A DNA stretch of 64,000 nucleotides from Bacillus sp. 522_BSPC (GCF_001076885.1 NZ_JVDT01000149.1:31354-95353), one strand, 5' to 3'; shown: positions 39,877 through 48,647, numbered from the stretch's first letter. Notes: generated by a model from the letters alone, not told the origin. Numbers and translations are program-made.

Positions 39877-40137
39877 ATGGAAATTGCTTATACAAAAGAA
39901 AAGTTATTGAATATGTTAGAAGAAATCCAAGAAGAGTTAGATGCATTAGATGAGACACTTTTTAAATCGGGAAATCAAAATATGCAACTTATTGAGGAGC
40001 ATATCACTTCTTTAAATGAACTTGAAAATGTAATGGATACACTTAGGGAAAATATTACAGCAAGCCAAGTCTGCAATCCTACTGACCTTTCTCCTTATGC
40101 AAGAAAAATGCCACTTTACTTGAACTTAGCAAAATAA
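39877..40137 (+). CDS. Small coiled-coil protein in yppD position
   Basis: An 86-residue acidic, helical protein with a probable coiled coil (ELDALDETLFKSGNQ onward). A good ribosome site (TTGGAGGGA) precedes the ATG. It occupies the place of B. subtilis yppD between yppC and yppE, but I cannot confirm homology from memory. No membrane segment or motif of known function. Confidence 0.7.
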   Translation: MEIAYTKEKLLNMLEEIQEELDALDETLFKSGNQNMQLIEEHITSLNELENVMDTLRENITASQVCNPTDLSPYARKMPLYLNLAK

Positions 40138-40186
40138 ATCGTTAAAATAAATGGATTAACGACATTAGGTAAATGGAGTGGCAAAA

Positions 40187-40558
40187 TTGACCGAAAATCA
40201 TCAGTTGATGGATTATACAGAGAAACTTTTAGAGGCAGTCGAATATTCAGTTGAGACGTTTTACAAAGTGAAGGAATCGGGAGTAAATGAGGATTTTTAT
40301 AAAGTCGTTCGTCCGTTTGCGAATCAAATTAAAGAGATTAATGATGAATGGAAGGAAATGGCTAAAGCATGGGTCAGCGAAGCGAAGCCTGATTATTTAA
40401 GTTCCATTCAAATTAATACAGCATCTGATCATATTGAATTAATTTCGATTCAAGCATTTTTTACGCAAACGAGCAAGAAACGGTTTCTTGATTCGGCAAA
40501 ATCTGTAAAGTATATATTACAAACATTACTGGATTTGCTAACGGCGGAAAAACAATAG
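40187..40558 (+). CDS. yppE: YppE family protein (DUF1798)
   Basis: A 123-residue helical protein of the YppE/DUF1798 family, whose members fold as a small helical bundle of unknown function. Conserved residues include YTEKLLEAVEYSVETFY near the start and FFTQTSKKRFLDSAKSV near 90. TTG 40187 is spaced 8 bases after GGAG (40175-40178) and gives the same 123-residue length as the B. subtilis protein; the upstream GTG at 40178 overlaps the ribosome site. Confidence 0.85.
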   Translation: MTENHQLMDYTEKLLEAVEYSVETFYKVKESGVNEDFYKVVRPFANQIKEINDEWKEMAKAWVSEAKPDYLSSIQINTASDHIELISIQAFFTQTSKKRFLDSAKSVKYILQTLLDLLTAEKQ

Positions 40559-40567
40559 GGGAATGTC

Positions 40568-40596
40568 AAAAGGAGATGAAAAATCTCTTTTTTTTT
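40568..40596 (+). terminator. Terminator of yppE
   Basis: AAAAGGAGAT (40568-40577) pairs with ATCTCTTTTT (40583-40592) with a G-U pair, followed by a run of T residues. Confidence 0.7.
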
Positions 40597-40725
40597 CGTT
40601 TATTTAAAGGTAGGGTAATTCGTCTATGCCATTTAGTCAGTTGTTTTTTGATAATGAATGCACGGGATAGGCGAAATCATCATATAGTAGAGAAGGATAC
40701 CTTTAACGTGGGAGGATAGATTTTC

Positions 40726-41244
40726 ATGTATAGAGCATCTAATCCACAAAGAAGAAATGTACCTTATCTGAACGCTTATACGACGCCATATTCACAAACC
40801 GAGAACAGACAATATTATTATCCTTATATGAACATGGACCAAGGGCAATGGAATGGGGTAGGGATGAATGGACAAAATCACTATCATATGCCAATGCAAC
40901 CTAATTATCCAAACAACCAACCGAGTTTTTATCACCCGCAAAATGCATACAAGAGCAGCACCCAAGACATTTTCCAAAATCCATTGCACTATATGGATAA
41001 CACGGAAATGAACCATTACTCGCAAAATTATATGAATCAAAATCCAAGCTTTATGAATCCATATCCAAAGCAATCATTTATCCCCAAAAAACAAGGGAAT
41101 GTGAAAAGTATTATGAATTCTTTTAAATCACAAGACGGTTCATTAGATTTTAATAAGATGATGGATACTGCTGGAATGATGATGAACGCGATGAATCAGG
41201 TTACGGGTTTAGTAAAGGGCGTCGGCGGAATCTTTAAAGTATAA
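40726..41244 (+). CDS. yppG: YppG-like protein, Asn/Tyr/Pro/Met-rich
   Basis: A 172-residue low-complexity protein, very rich in Asn, Tyr, Pro, Met and Gln over the first 110 residues, ending in a more ordered segment (NVKSIMNSFKSQDGSLDFNK) and a Gly/Val tail. This composition and the C-terminal domain match YppG-like proteins of Bacillus, some of which are spore-associated; the function is unknown. ATG 40726 follows GGGAGGATAG. Confidence 0.82.
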   Translation: MYRASNPQRRNVPYLNAYTTPYSQTENRQYYYPYMNMDQGQWNGVGMNGQNHYHMPMQPNYPNNQPSFYHPQNAYKSSTQDIFQNPLHYMDNTEMNHYSQNYMNQNPSFMNPYPKQSFIPKKQGNVKSIMNSFKSQDGSLDFNKMMDTAGMMMNAMNQVTGLVKGVGGIFKV

Positions 41245-41258
41245 GCAGAATTGAACAA

Positions 41259-41295
41259 GGAGGCTGTCAATCGACAGCCTCCATTTCTTTTTCTC
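41259..41295 (+). terminator. Terminator of yppG
   Basis: A 10-bp perfect stem, GGAGGCTGTC (41259-41268) against GACAGCCTCC (41273-41282) with a 4-base loop, is followed by a T-rich tract (ATTTCTTTTTCTC). Confidence 0.8.
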
Positions 41296-41298
41296 TAC

Positions 41299-41451
41299 TT
41301 ACCAGCGGTGTGCTTTTGCATTACTTCTTAGAATGATATTGTTTTGAGACATTTGTGTATGCCCATTTACTTGGGACTTAGAACGTTTTGGTCTCGTCCA
41401 ATTGTGATGAAAAAGCGCAGAATGAGAATCTAATTGATCTTTATAACTCAT
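41299..41451 (-). CDS. Orphan 50-residue protein
   Basis: A 50-codon frame on the minus strand starting MSYKDQLDSHSALFHHNWTR, basic, with Lys/Arg/His/Asn/Ser and ending KAHRW. A good ribosome site (CTGAGGTGATAAG) lies before the ATG. The next minus-strand gene upstream is hsp20, separated by a hairpin. I do not recognise the family. Small, basic and polar composition would fit a spore or nucleic-acid-binding protein, but that is inference. Confidence 0.6.
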   Translation of the reverse strand: MSYKDQLDSHSALFHHNWTRPKRSKSQVNGHTQMSQNNIILRSNAKAHRW

Positions 41452-41502
41452 CTTATCACCTCAGGAAGTAAGATTAGAAGAAATTTTTGGATGAAAAGGA
41501 AC

Positions 41503-41530
41503 CTCTCCTTCTTGCGTTCAGGAAGGAGAG
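41503..41530 (-). terminator. Hairpin after hsp20 (minus strand)
   Basis: CTCTCCTTC (41503-41511) pairs with GAAGGAGAG (41522-41530). On the minus strand it follows the hsp20 stop by about 60 bases; the T-tract after it is short and interrupted. Confidence 0.55.
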
Positions 41531-41591
41531 TGTGCTTCTTTTAGCATCCACTATTAATATGTGCAGATTATAATTTTTTACTCTATCTGGT

Positions 41592-42077
41592 TTAGGAACT
41601 TTGGTCTTCAATCATTATTTTTTTCCCTTTTTGTTTCGGTATTTTAATGATAAGCAAGCCATTTTGATAGGATGCTTTGACTTTTTTTTCATCAATAGGG
41701 TGAGGAAACGCAATAGTTCTGCTGCTTTTTTTAAACGTCTGACTTGTATGAAATGTTTTCGTTTTCGTATTTTCTTCTGTAATGATATCCTGATGGTTTA
41801 CACTTATAGTTAAATGATGGTCAAAGATATCTAATTGTATTTGTTCTTTGTTGATTCCTGGAAGTTCTGCTTTGATAATTGTTGCACTTTCTGTTTCATT
41901 CACACTAACGGGAAAAGCCATGTTTGGAAATGGATTGCTAAAAAACTCATCCATTTGTTGTAGAAAGTTTTTCACTGGCTTTTCTTGGAAAAATTGATTC
42001 ATCGAACGCATAAATCCATTTAAAACTTGAGGATTTTTCTCCTTTTTATTCGGGTCAATTGGAAAATTGGAAGACAT
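41592..42077 (-). CDS. Hsp20 / alpha-crystallin family small heat-shock protein
   Basis: A 161-residue ATP-independent chaperone. The N-terminal 50 residues are variable and Phe/Met-rich. The alpha-crystallin domain spans about 58-155 with ATIIKAELPGINKEQIQLDI near 65, FKKSSRTIAFPHPIDEKKVK near 115 and the A-x-x-x-N-G-L-L motif in ASYQNGLLIIKIPK near 137. A ribosome site AAGGAGTG precedes the ATG. No CIRCE or clear SigB site was found upstream. Confidence 0.93.
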   Translation of the reverse strand: MSSNFPIDPNKKEKNPQVLNGFMRSMNQFFQEKPVKNFLQQMDEFFSNPFPNMAFPVSVNETESATIIKAELPGINKEQIQLDIFDHHLTISVNHQDIITEENTKTKTFHTSQTFKKSSRTIAFPHPIDEKKVKASYQNGLLIIKIPKQKGKKIMIEDQSS

Positions 42078-42436
42078 TTTAAATCACTCCTTACATAAAA
42101 CATGAACATAAGTTGATAAATGTTTTCTTCCTTTTTCTATTCAGGGAGAAAACTGCAATTGAATAGGCCTTTTTCTACTTATACTATGCCTAATACATAC
42201 AATTGGTGTTTCGTCCCCCTGCCATTTTTAATTAGAAATAGAAAAAAGGATGCCAAGAAGAGTTTTGATATATCCAATATTTTTCTCTCATCTGGCTTAA
42301 GTAGGTGAGGAGATCATGTTTATGAAAATGTTTGAATAGCTCAACAAATGAACCGCTTTTAATGACGTTTTACTTTATCTGTTTTTATAAAAAGTGCTAT
42401 ATTAAATGAAAAGCGGAAGAAAGGAAGTTAGTAAAA
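42078..42436. other. hsp20-hydrolase divergent intergenic region
   Basis: 359 bases without a supported gene. It carries the minus-strand ribosome site of hsp20 and, for the plus strand, a -10-like TATATT at about 42391 and AGAAAGGAAG before the hydrolase. A 62-codon frame at 42120-42308 has no ribosome site and no family likeness. Confidence 0.4.
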
Positions 42437-43219
42437 ATGAATACTATAAAAGTTGGTAAGGAAGAGCTTTCTTATATAGAAAAAGGAGAAGGGGAAACCA
42501 TTGTACTCATTCATGGATTTTGTGGAAGTACTGATTACTGGGAGTATATTATTCCATTACTTGCAGATAAATATCATGTATTAGCAGTCAATCTACGGGG
42601 ACATGGAACTTCAAGCTTTAGTGGAGAACCCTTTCAAATAGAAGATTTAGCGAAGGATATTAAGGAGTTATTAGCGAGATTAGGGATTGAAAAAATATAT
42701 ATGTTTGGACATTCACTAGGCGGTTATGTGACATTGGCTTTTGCAGATCTTTTTATAGAAAGCTTAAAGGGATTTGGCTTAATTCATTCAACCGCATATC
42801 CTGATACAGAAGAGGGAAAGGCAGGTAGGCTAAACGCCATTCAAAAAATTCAAGACCTCGGCATTATAGAGTTTGTAAATGGTCTAGTTCCTAATTTATT
42901 TGCAGACGAATCCCTTGTTAAGTTAACGAACGAAGTAGAAAAGGCAAAAACAATTGGTTATGGCACTAATGCTTTAGCTGCTATGGAAACACAGGCAGCT
43001 ATGAGAAATAGACCAGATAGAAATGATGTTGTGGATGAAGCTAACTTGCCTATTTTATTGGTAAAGGGAACAAAAGATAAAGTGGTTTCAGTGGATCGAG
43101 TAGCTTCTGCATCAAGCTCGAATATTTTTGAAGTTAGATTAGAAACTGGACATATGAGTATGCAGGAAGCTCCCAATGACTTAGCAAAAGCAATCCATTC
43201 ATTTGTTAAAGAGAACTAA
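42437..43219 (+). CDS. Alpha/beta-fold hydrolase
   Basis: A 260-residue single-domain alpha/beta hydrolase. The oxyanion loop is IVLIHGFCGSTDYW near residue 22, the nucleophile elbow MFGHSLGGYVTLA has the catalytic Ser near 92, an acid lies in VKGTKDKVV near 213, and the catalytic His is in LETGHMSMQEAP near 240. The substrate cannot be told from the sequence; esterase or related activity is likely. No partner gene is evident, as mrfA starts 85 bases later behind its own promoter elements. Confidence 0.88.
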   Translation: MNTIKVGKEELSYIEKGEGETIVLIHGFCGSTDYWEYIIPLLADKYHVLAVNLRGHGTSSFSGEPFQIEDLAKDIKELLARLGIEKIYMFGHSLGGYVTLAFADLFIESLKGFGLIHSTAYPDTEEGKAGRLNAIQKIQDLGIIEFVNGLVPNLFADESLVKLTNEVEKAKTIGYGTNALAAMETQAAMRNRPDRNDVVDEANLPILLVKGTKDKVVSVDRVASASSSNIFEVRLETGHMSMQEAPNDLAKAIHSFVKEN

Positions 43220-43260
43220 CAAATAATGGTTATTTTTTTCTTTGAAAATCTCTTTTAAAT

Positions 43261-43274
43261 CGAACGTCTATTCG
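43261..43274. promoter_or_regulatory. Candidate LexA (SOS) box upstream of mrfAB
   Basis: CGAACGTCTATTCG (reverse complement CGAATAGACGTTCG) matches the Bacillus LexA consensus CGAAC-N4-GTTCG except for one base, and its half-sites are the same pair seen in the B. subtilis recA operator. It lies 31 bases before the mrfA start, downstream of a TTGAAA -35-like hexamer at 43242, overlapping the expected -10 region. Confidence 0.55.
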
Positions 43275-43304
43275 ATAGAATGGAGGTTATAGAGGTGAAT
43301 CAAA

Positions 43305-45587
43305 ATGAACGTACGTAAAAACCTTCAAGATATTATGAAAGAATTAAAAACAAAGGAAGACTATAAAGAAAAAATTTCCCATTGGCATACAATCGAACCG
43401 AAAGAAGCTGTAACAGCCCCGCTACCAGAAGATTTATTACCTAATTTAAAAGATGCATTGCAAAAGCGGGGCATTACACGATTATATACACATCAATCCT
43501 CCTCCTATCAGGCGATTCGGGAAGGGGATAGTGTAGTTGCTGTCACGCCAACTGCATCAGGAAAGACTCTTTGCTATAATCTTCCTGTTATCCAGTCCAT
43601 TGCTGAAAATAAAAACGCAAGAGCTTTGTATATGTTCCCGACAAAAGCACTTGCACAGGACCAGAAAAGTGAATTAAATGAGCTAATTGAAAGTGCTGAA
43701 TTACAAATAAATAGCTATACATATGACGGAGATACTCCTGCTTCGATTAGACAGAAGGTTCGCAAGGCAGGGCATATCGTCATCACAAATCCGGATATGC
43801 TTCACTCAGCTATTTTGCCACATCACACAAAATGGGTATCTTTATTTGAAAACTTAAAATATGTCATTATTGATGAATTGCATATTTATAGAGGCGTTTT
43901 CGGAAGTCATGTTGCGAATGTCATGAGAAGATTAAAGCGGATTTGTGCCTTCTATGGCAGCAATCCTGTCTTTGTATGTACATCTGCAACCATTGCGAAT
44001 CCAAAGGAATTGGCAGAAAATTTAACAGAAAAGCGTGTTAAGCTAATTAACAATAATGGTGCTCCAAGCGGCAAGAAACATTTCGTCTTTTATAATCCTC
44101 CCATTGTGAATATTCCTTTAAACATTAGGAGAAGCGCGACTTTAGAAGTAAGGCAGATAGCAGGAGAATTGCTGAAAAATAAAATTCAAACAATCGTCTT
44201 TGCCAAAAGTCGAGTGCGAGTTGAGATACTACTAACTTATTTACAGGAACTAGTTAAGTATCAGCTTGGATCAAAATCTATTCGTGGCTATCGTGGCGGA
44301 TATTTACCAACGGAAAGAAGGGATATTGAGCAAGGTTTAAGACATGGAAATATTTACGGAGTTGTTAGTACTAATGCATTAGAATTAGGTGTAGACATTG
44401 GACAACTTCAAGCTTGTGTGATGACAGGGTACCCTGGTACGATTGCCAGTTCATGGCAACAGGCGGGACGAGCTGGGCGTAGACATGATGAATCACTTGT
44501 GATTATGGTAGCAAGCTCTAGTCCCCTTGATCAGTATATGGTTGCTAATCCTGACTATTTTTTTAGTAGAAATCCAGAAACAGCGAGGATAAATCCTGAT
44601 AATTTAATTATCCTAATTGATCATATGAAATGTGCGGCTTACGAGCTTCCGTTTAAAGAAGGAGAAACATTTGGAAATTGTGAAATAACAGAAATACTCG
44701 AGTTTTTAACAACTGAACGAATCCTCTTTCAAAATGGAGATAAATGGTATTGGATGAATGATTCTTTTCCAGCACATAATATAAGTCTTCGTTCTGCATC
44801 ACAAGAAAATATAGTCATTATTGACATTTCTGATCGTAGTAAAAGCAGAGTGATTGGAGAAAGTGATCGCTTTTCTGCGATGACTCTATTACATGAAGAA
44901 GCTATTTATATGCATCAAGGGATTCAATATCAAGTGGAGAAACTTGATTGGGAAGAAAAAAAAGCATATGTTCGTGAAGTCAGTGTCGATTATTATACAG
45001 ATGCCAATTTAGCGGTCTCTTTAAAGGTTTTGGAAGAAGATAATCGAACCGATTATTCTGAAGCAGAAACAGGCTTTGGCGATGTTAGTATTATAGCAAT
45101 GAGTACAATTTTTAAAAAAATAAAATTTGAAACACATGAAAATATAGGTTCTGGTCCCATTACTCTGCCTGAAGAAGAGCTTCATACAAATGCGGCATGG
45201 CTTTCTTTTCCACAAGAAAAATTAGCATGGGATCAAGAACAAACCGAACAAGGCATAATTGGTGCTGCTCATGCATTAAAACATATAGCACCGCTTCTTG
45301 TTATGGCAGATCCATCTGACTTACATGTAGTTCCACAAGTAAAAGCAGAGCATAATGAAAAAGCAACAATCTTCTTTTATGATCAATATCCTGGTGGAAT
45401 CGGCTTAAGTAAAAAAATATATGAAGAAATGCCATCAGTATTAAAGGAAGCAAAAAAAATGGTGAAAAATTGTGCTTGTGAATACGGCTGTCCTTCTTGT
45501 ATAGGAACAGAGAGCCATTCAAATAACAGTAAAAGGGATGTAATTAGAATCCTTTCGCTCTTGGAAGAAAGTAATTTTTCTATTTAA
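43305..45587 (+). CDS. mrfA: DEAH-box helicase MrfA (YprA)
   Basis: Superfamily 2 helicase of the mitomycin repair factor system, which with the exonuclease MrfB repairs mitomycin adducts independently of UvrABC in B. subtilis. The 760 residues contain TPTASGKTLCYN (Walker A) near 81, IIDELHIYRG (DEVH-type box) near 188, TSATIANP near 226, the motif V/VI blocks STNALELGVDIG near 355 and QQAGRAGRR near 383, and a C-terminal MZB-like domain with four cysteines (CACEYGCPSC near 728). Starts ATG 43305 after GAGGTG; mrfB follows 10 bases after its stop. Confidence 0.95.
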   Translation: MNVRKNLQDIMKELKTKEDYKEKISHWHTIEPKEAVTAPLPEDLLPNLKDALQKRGITRLYTHQSSSYQAIREGDSVVAVTPTASGKTLCYNLPVIQSIAENKNARALYMFPTKALAQDQKSELNELIESAELQINSYTYDGDTPASIRQKVRKAGHIVITNPDMLHSAILPHHTKWVSLFENLKYVIIDELHIYRGVFGSHVANVMRRLKRICAFYGSNPVFVCTSATIANPKELAENLTEKRVKLINNNGAPSGKKHFVFYNPPIVNIPLNIRRSATLEVRQIAGELLKNKIQTIVFAKSRVRVEILLTYLQELVKYQLGSKSIRGYRGGYLPTERRDIEQGLRHGNIYGVVSTNALELGVDIGQLQACVMTGYPGTIASSWQQAGRAGRRHDESLVIMVASSSPLDQYMVANPDYFFSRNPETARINPDNLIILIDHMKCAAYELPFKEGETFGNCEITEILEFLTTERILFQNGDKWYWMNDSFPAHNISLRSASQENIVIIDISDRSKSRVIGESDRFSAMTLLHEEAIYMHQGIQYQVEKLDWEEKKAYVREVSVDYYTDANLAVSLKVLEEDNRTDYSEAETGFGDVSIIAMSTIFKKIKFETHENIGSGPITLPEEELHTNAAWLSFPQEKLAWDQEQTEQGIIGAAHALKHIAPLLVMADPSDLHVVPQVKAEHNEKATIFFYDQYPGGIGLSKKIYEEMPSVLKEAKKMVKNCACEYGCPSCIGTESHSNNSKRDVIRILSLLEESNFSI

Positions 45588-45597
45588 GGGGAATAAT

Positions 45598-46875
45598 ATG
45601 TCGATTAAAAATAAGTTAAGTAGAATGAAGTCTCATATAAAAAAAGAAGAACAGACTACTCCTGTTAAAAATATCGAGATAAAGGGAAAGAATATTCCAT
45701 TTATCCAGCAGTGGGAGCAAGAAAATGTCTATCCTTATTGGCTAGATCAGGACTATTGTTTAATTCGTGAAGTAAGCTATCCTCTGGACTATACACATGG
45801 GAATTATACATTTCGGGAGTTTTGTCACATTGTGGACGAATGGAATAAAGTCAATTACGACCATCCTCTTTCAGCAAAAGGGCATCAGGCAAAGGAGCTG
45901 TTCTTCTTTGACACGGAGACAACTGGCCTTGGAGGCGGTACGGGAAATACTATATTTATTCTTGGGTATGCACAATTACGAGAAAATGAAATAGTTCTAA
46001 AACAGCATATATTGCCACATCCAGGAGCAGAAGTGCCTTTATTTAATAGTTTTTTAGAGAATGTAGACTATACAACTCTCGTAACATATAATGGAAAAGC
46101 TTTTGATTGGCCACAAGTAAAAACAAGACATACGCTAATAAAGGAGCATGTACCAAAGCTCCCTGAATTCGGTCATTTTGATTTATATCACGGGGCAAGG
46201 CGGATGTGGAAACATCGTTTAGATAGAACAAAGCTGTCTATCGTGGAGGAAGAAATCCTTGGAGTAAAGCGGCAGGATGATATTCCCGGATTTCTTGCCC
46301 CCATGATTTATTTTGACTTTGTTGAACGAAAGAATCCTGAAGGAATGCTTGGTATTTTAAAGCATAATGAAATAGATATCCTTTCTCTTATTACTTTATA
46401 TACCCATTTAAGCTATCAATTGTTAAGAAGAGATTATAACATTAGTGCCAAAGAAACGTTAGAAGTTGGAAAATGGTATGCCGTAATTGGCCAGACTGAT
46501 ATTGCCAAACAAAATTTACTGAGTATTCAGGAGCAAAATAAAGAAGAAGTTTTAGAGGCAGCCTTTTTATTAGCAAAAGAATATAAAAGAGAGAAAAGAT
46601 TAGAGGATGCTGCCGAGCTTTGGAGAAAAATTGTTCAAACATATACACAAGAAACAAAAGTTGCAATGGTTTTACAATCACTAATAGAACTTGCTAAAAT
46701 GGCAGAACATAAAGAGAAAAACTATCAACTGGCATTAAACTATACCCAAACAGCAGAGCAAATAGTAAAACACAAAGATAAGCTAGATAAAATGATGTTT
46801 GAACTTCAAAAAAGAAGTGAACGCATAGAAAGAAAACTGCAAATGAATAATAGAAATCAGTTATTCCATCAATAA
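45598..46875 (+). CDS. mrfB: Exonuclease MrfB (YprB)
   Basis: DEDDh-family 3'-5' exonuclease of the MrfAB repair pair. Residues 95-270 carry the fold with FFDTETTGLGGGTGN (DxE) near residue 102, VTYNGKAFDWP near 161 and HNEIDILSL near 258 with the final Asp. The C-terminal third (about 285-425) is built from helical TPR-like repeats (AFLLAKEYKREKRLEDAAEL). Cotranscribed with mrfA. Confidence 0.94.
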   Translation: MSIKNKLSRMKSHIKKEEQTTPVKNIEIKGKNIPFIQQWEQENVYPYWLDQDYCLIREVSYPLDYTHGNYTFREFCHIVDEWNKVNYDHPLSAKGHQAKELFFFDTETTGLGGGTGNTIFILGYAQLRENEIVLKQHILPHPGAEVPLFNSFLENVDYTTLVTYNGKAFDWPQVKTRHTLIKEHVPKLPEFGHFDLYHGARRMWKHRLDRTKLSIVEEEILGVKRQDDIPGFLAPMIYFDFVERKNPEGMLGILKHNEIDILSLITLYTHLSYQLLRRDYNISAKETLEVGKWYAVIGQTDIAKQNLLSIQEQNKEEVLEAAFLLAKEYKREKRLEDAAELWRKIVQTYTQETKVAMVLQSLIELAKMAEHKEKNYQLALNYTQTAEQIVKHKDKLDKMMFELQKRSERIERKLQMNNRNQLFHQ

Positions 46876-47034
46876 CCTAGTTGTTTGTACGCCCGTTCCC
46901 TATTAAAATAGTAATTGGTTCATTTATACTAAAAACTTTTTTCTATGAAATATATTTTAGTAATTTAACAACAATATAATTTCATAGAAGATACAAATTA
47001 GCATAGATGAAATTCTAATTTGGAGTGAACGAAC
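46876..47034. other. Intergenic region with inverted repeat after mrfB
   Basis: TTCTATGAAATATATT (46941-46956) is repeated in inverted form as AATATAATTTCATAGAA (46973-46989), with one extra base. No T-tract follows on the plus strand, so it may be a regulator site or weak terminator. The rest shows nothing recognisable. Confidence 0.45.
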
Positions 47035-47130
47035 TTGTATAAAGTGGTTATGTGTATGTTTTTTGTTCTTATTTGTTTAACCATCATCTTATTTACAACA
47101 CTAAAAGACAGCTTCTATGCCCTTTTATAA
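47035..47130 (+). CDS. Possible 31-residue membrane peptide
   Basis: A TTG at 47035, 9 bases after TTTGGAGTG, opens a 31-codon frame with a single strongly hydrophobic helix (MFFVLICLTIILFTTL) and a KDSFYALL tail. The layout is like many Bacillus one-helix small membrane proteins. No similarity is recalled; it could be chance. Confidence 0.35.
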   Translation: MYKVVMCMFFVLICLTIILFTTLKDSFYALL

Positions 47131-47218
47131 AATTATAATGACTCAAATAATATTGGGAATTATGGTGATTAATGATGCAGTAAAAAGTTCTCTCGGCAAA
47201 ATAGGTGTTTGTATTAGT

Positions 47219-47246
47219 ACAAGATTATCCCTTTCTACATAAATTG
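47219..47246 (+). promoter_or_regulatory. Possible SigK promoter of the cotD-like gene
   Basis: AC at 47219-47220, a 17-base spacer, then CATAAATTG at 47238-47246, resembles the mother-cell SigK pattern AC-N(15-17)-CATANNNTA, with one mismatch. It lies 40 bases before the coat gene start. Confidence 0.35.
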
Positions 47247-47285
47247 TTAGTGTAAGATAACTAATTTTTGAGAGGAGATTTTCTT

Positions 47286-47627
47286 ATGCATTGTAAACCA
47301 AATAACATTTTACCTGCAGTAGTACATCCAACAAAATGTTGTGTGAATAACACTTTTTCTAATAATATTGTGCCACATATTCATCCAACACATACTACTA
47401 CTGTAAACCATGTGAACTATGAGCATCAACATTTCTTCCCACACACTCAATCTGTTGAGAATGTGGTAACTAATACTCAAGCTAATATGGGTTCAGCTCC
47501 AATGGCACCAATGGCACCAGCAACTCCAGCTATGCCAACAACTGGAGGAACTCCATTTACAGCAACTGGTCAAATGTTCCCGGCTCAAACTGGTATGCCT
47601 GGTGGATTCCCATTTAGAAAAAGATAA
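47286..47627 (+). CDS. cotD: CotD-family spore coat protein
   Basis: A 113-residue inner-coat type protein, rich in His, Thr, Pro and Asn. It starts MHCKPNNILPAVVHPTKCCV, with the CotD-like VVHPTKCCV segment and an HxH-rich region (HPTHTTTVNHVNYEHQHFFP), and ends in Ala/Pro/Met/Gly-rich sequence. ATG 47286 follows GAGAGGAGAT; the upstream ATG at 47268 lies before that ribosome site. Expected to be made in the mother cell late in sporulation. Confidence 0.88.
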   Translation: MHCKPNNILPAVVHPTKCCVNNTFSNNIVPHIHPTHTTTVNHVNYEHQHFFPHTQSVENVVTNTQANMGSAPMAPMAPATPAMPTTGGTPFTATGQMFPAQTGMPGGFPFRKR

Positions 47628-48014
47628 GTAAGCTAAAACAAGGATCTTTGTTTGAGATCCTTGTTTCTATTTATAGAAAAGTTATTTTAAAACCCACACT
47701 TAAACTTACTTTTTACTAGGAGTAGTGGCGGAAGGAAGGTGGGAAGATTATTAGTCAAAAAGAAAAGAATGATTCCCGTAAATATCAGTAGGGGAGAAAA
47801 AAGATAACATTGCCTGGAAAAATCCTTTTTTCATCACGATTATTTTCGATCATTTTATCGAATACTTAACATATAATGAAATCAGCAAGCAAAGAAGCAG
47901 AGCTAAAAACGGTGTTCTTCTTCTTTTAGGAGGTATAAATTCTTTATGGGAAAAACTATTTATGATATATTTTAAAGTAATAATGGTTAATACGAAGGAG
48001 TTACTTGTACAATT
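47628..48014 (+). other. cotD-ypsA intergenic region
   Basis: 387 bases without a supported gene. It starts with the cotD terminator (47636-47666). A G-rich stretch at 47720-47745, an AGGAGG-like sequence at 47929 without a matching start, and GAAGGAG at 47995 upstream of ypsA are visible. No structured RNA was recognised. Confidence 0.4.
47636..47670 (+). terminator. Terminator of the cotD-like gene
   Basis: A 12-bp perfect stem, AAACAAGGATCT (47636-47647) against AGATCCTTGTTT (47655-47666), with a 7-base loop. Confidence 0.8.
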
Positions 48015-48572
48015 ATGAAAATAGCCGTCATTTCTGGCTATAAGCCTTTTGAGATAGGAATATTTAAACGAGACGAACTAGCTGTAGAATACATAAAATT
48101 AGCAATTAGGAAAAACCTGCAAATAATGCTGGAAGAAGGACTTGAATGGGTATTAATTAGTGGTCAACTTGGTACAGAGCTCTGGGCTGCTGAAGTTGTT
48201 TATGATTTGCAAATGGAAGAATATCCTGATTTAAAACTAGGAATTATTACTCCATTTCTTGGACAGGAACAAAATTGGAAAGAAATAAATAAAGAATGGT
48301 ATGAAGAAATTATGATTCAGGCTGATTTCGTTGATTCAGTATCCAAGAAAGCATATGAAAATCCACAGCAATTAAGAGATAAGAATGTATTTTTACTGAA
48401 AAAAAGTGATGCTCTTCTTCTGTTTTATGATGAGGAGAACCCTGGTAGTCCCAAATATTTGTACGAATTGGCTAAAATGTATCAGGAAAAAAACACCTTT
48501 GAAATTCGTAAAATCCAGTTTTCAGATTTACAAGATATTGTGGAAGAAGTAAGATTTAATGAAGAGTATTAG
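48015..48572 (+). CDS. ypsA: YpsA (DUF1273, SLOG superfamily)
   Basis: A 185-residue Rossmann-like protein of the SLOG superfamily, which binds nucleotide-derived ligands. Residues [13 protein letters not shown] (start), [20 protein letters not shown] near 44-63 and [15 protein letters not shown] near 75 are conserved in YpsA. B. subtilis YpsA overexpression inhibits cell division, and the gene is next to gpsB, which also acts in division. The gene lies 75 bases before gpsB. Confidence 0.92.
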   Translation: MKIAVISGYKPFEIGIFKRDELAVEYIKLAIRKNLQIMLEEGLEWVLISGQLGTELWAAEVVYDLQMEEYPDLKLGIITPFLGQEQNWKEINKEWYEEIMIQADFVDSVSKKAYENPQQLRDKNVFLLKKSDALLLFYDEENPGSPKYLYELAKMYQEKNTFEIRKIQFSDLQDIVEEVRFNEEY

Positions 48573-48647
48573 TAGAATTAATTGACAAAATGGCGTATTT
48601 TTGAAAAAATATTGAGATAAATGGTAATCGACTGAGGTGAGCGATAA

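Noticed and set aside
42120..42308. 62-codon frame between hsp20 and the hydrolase
   Set aside because: No ribosome site, odd composition, and it overlaps the region needed for the hsp20 promoter.
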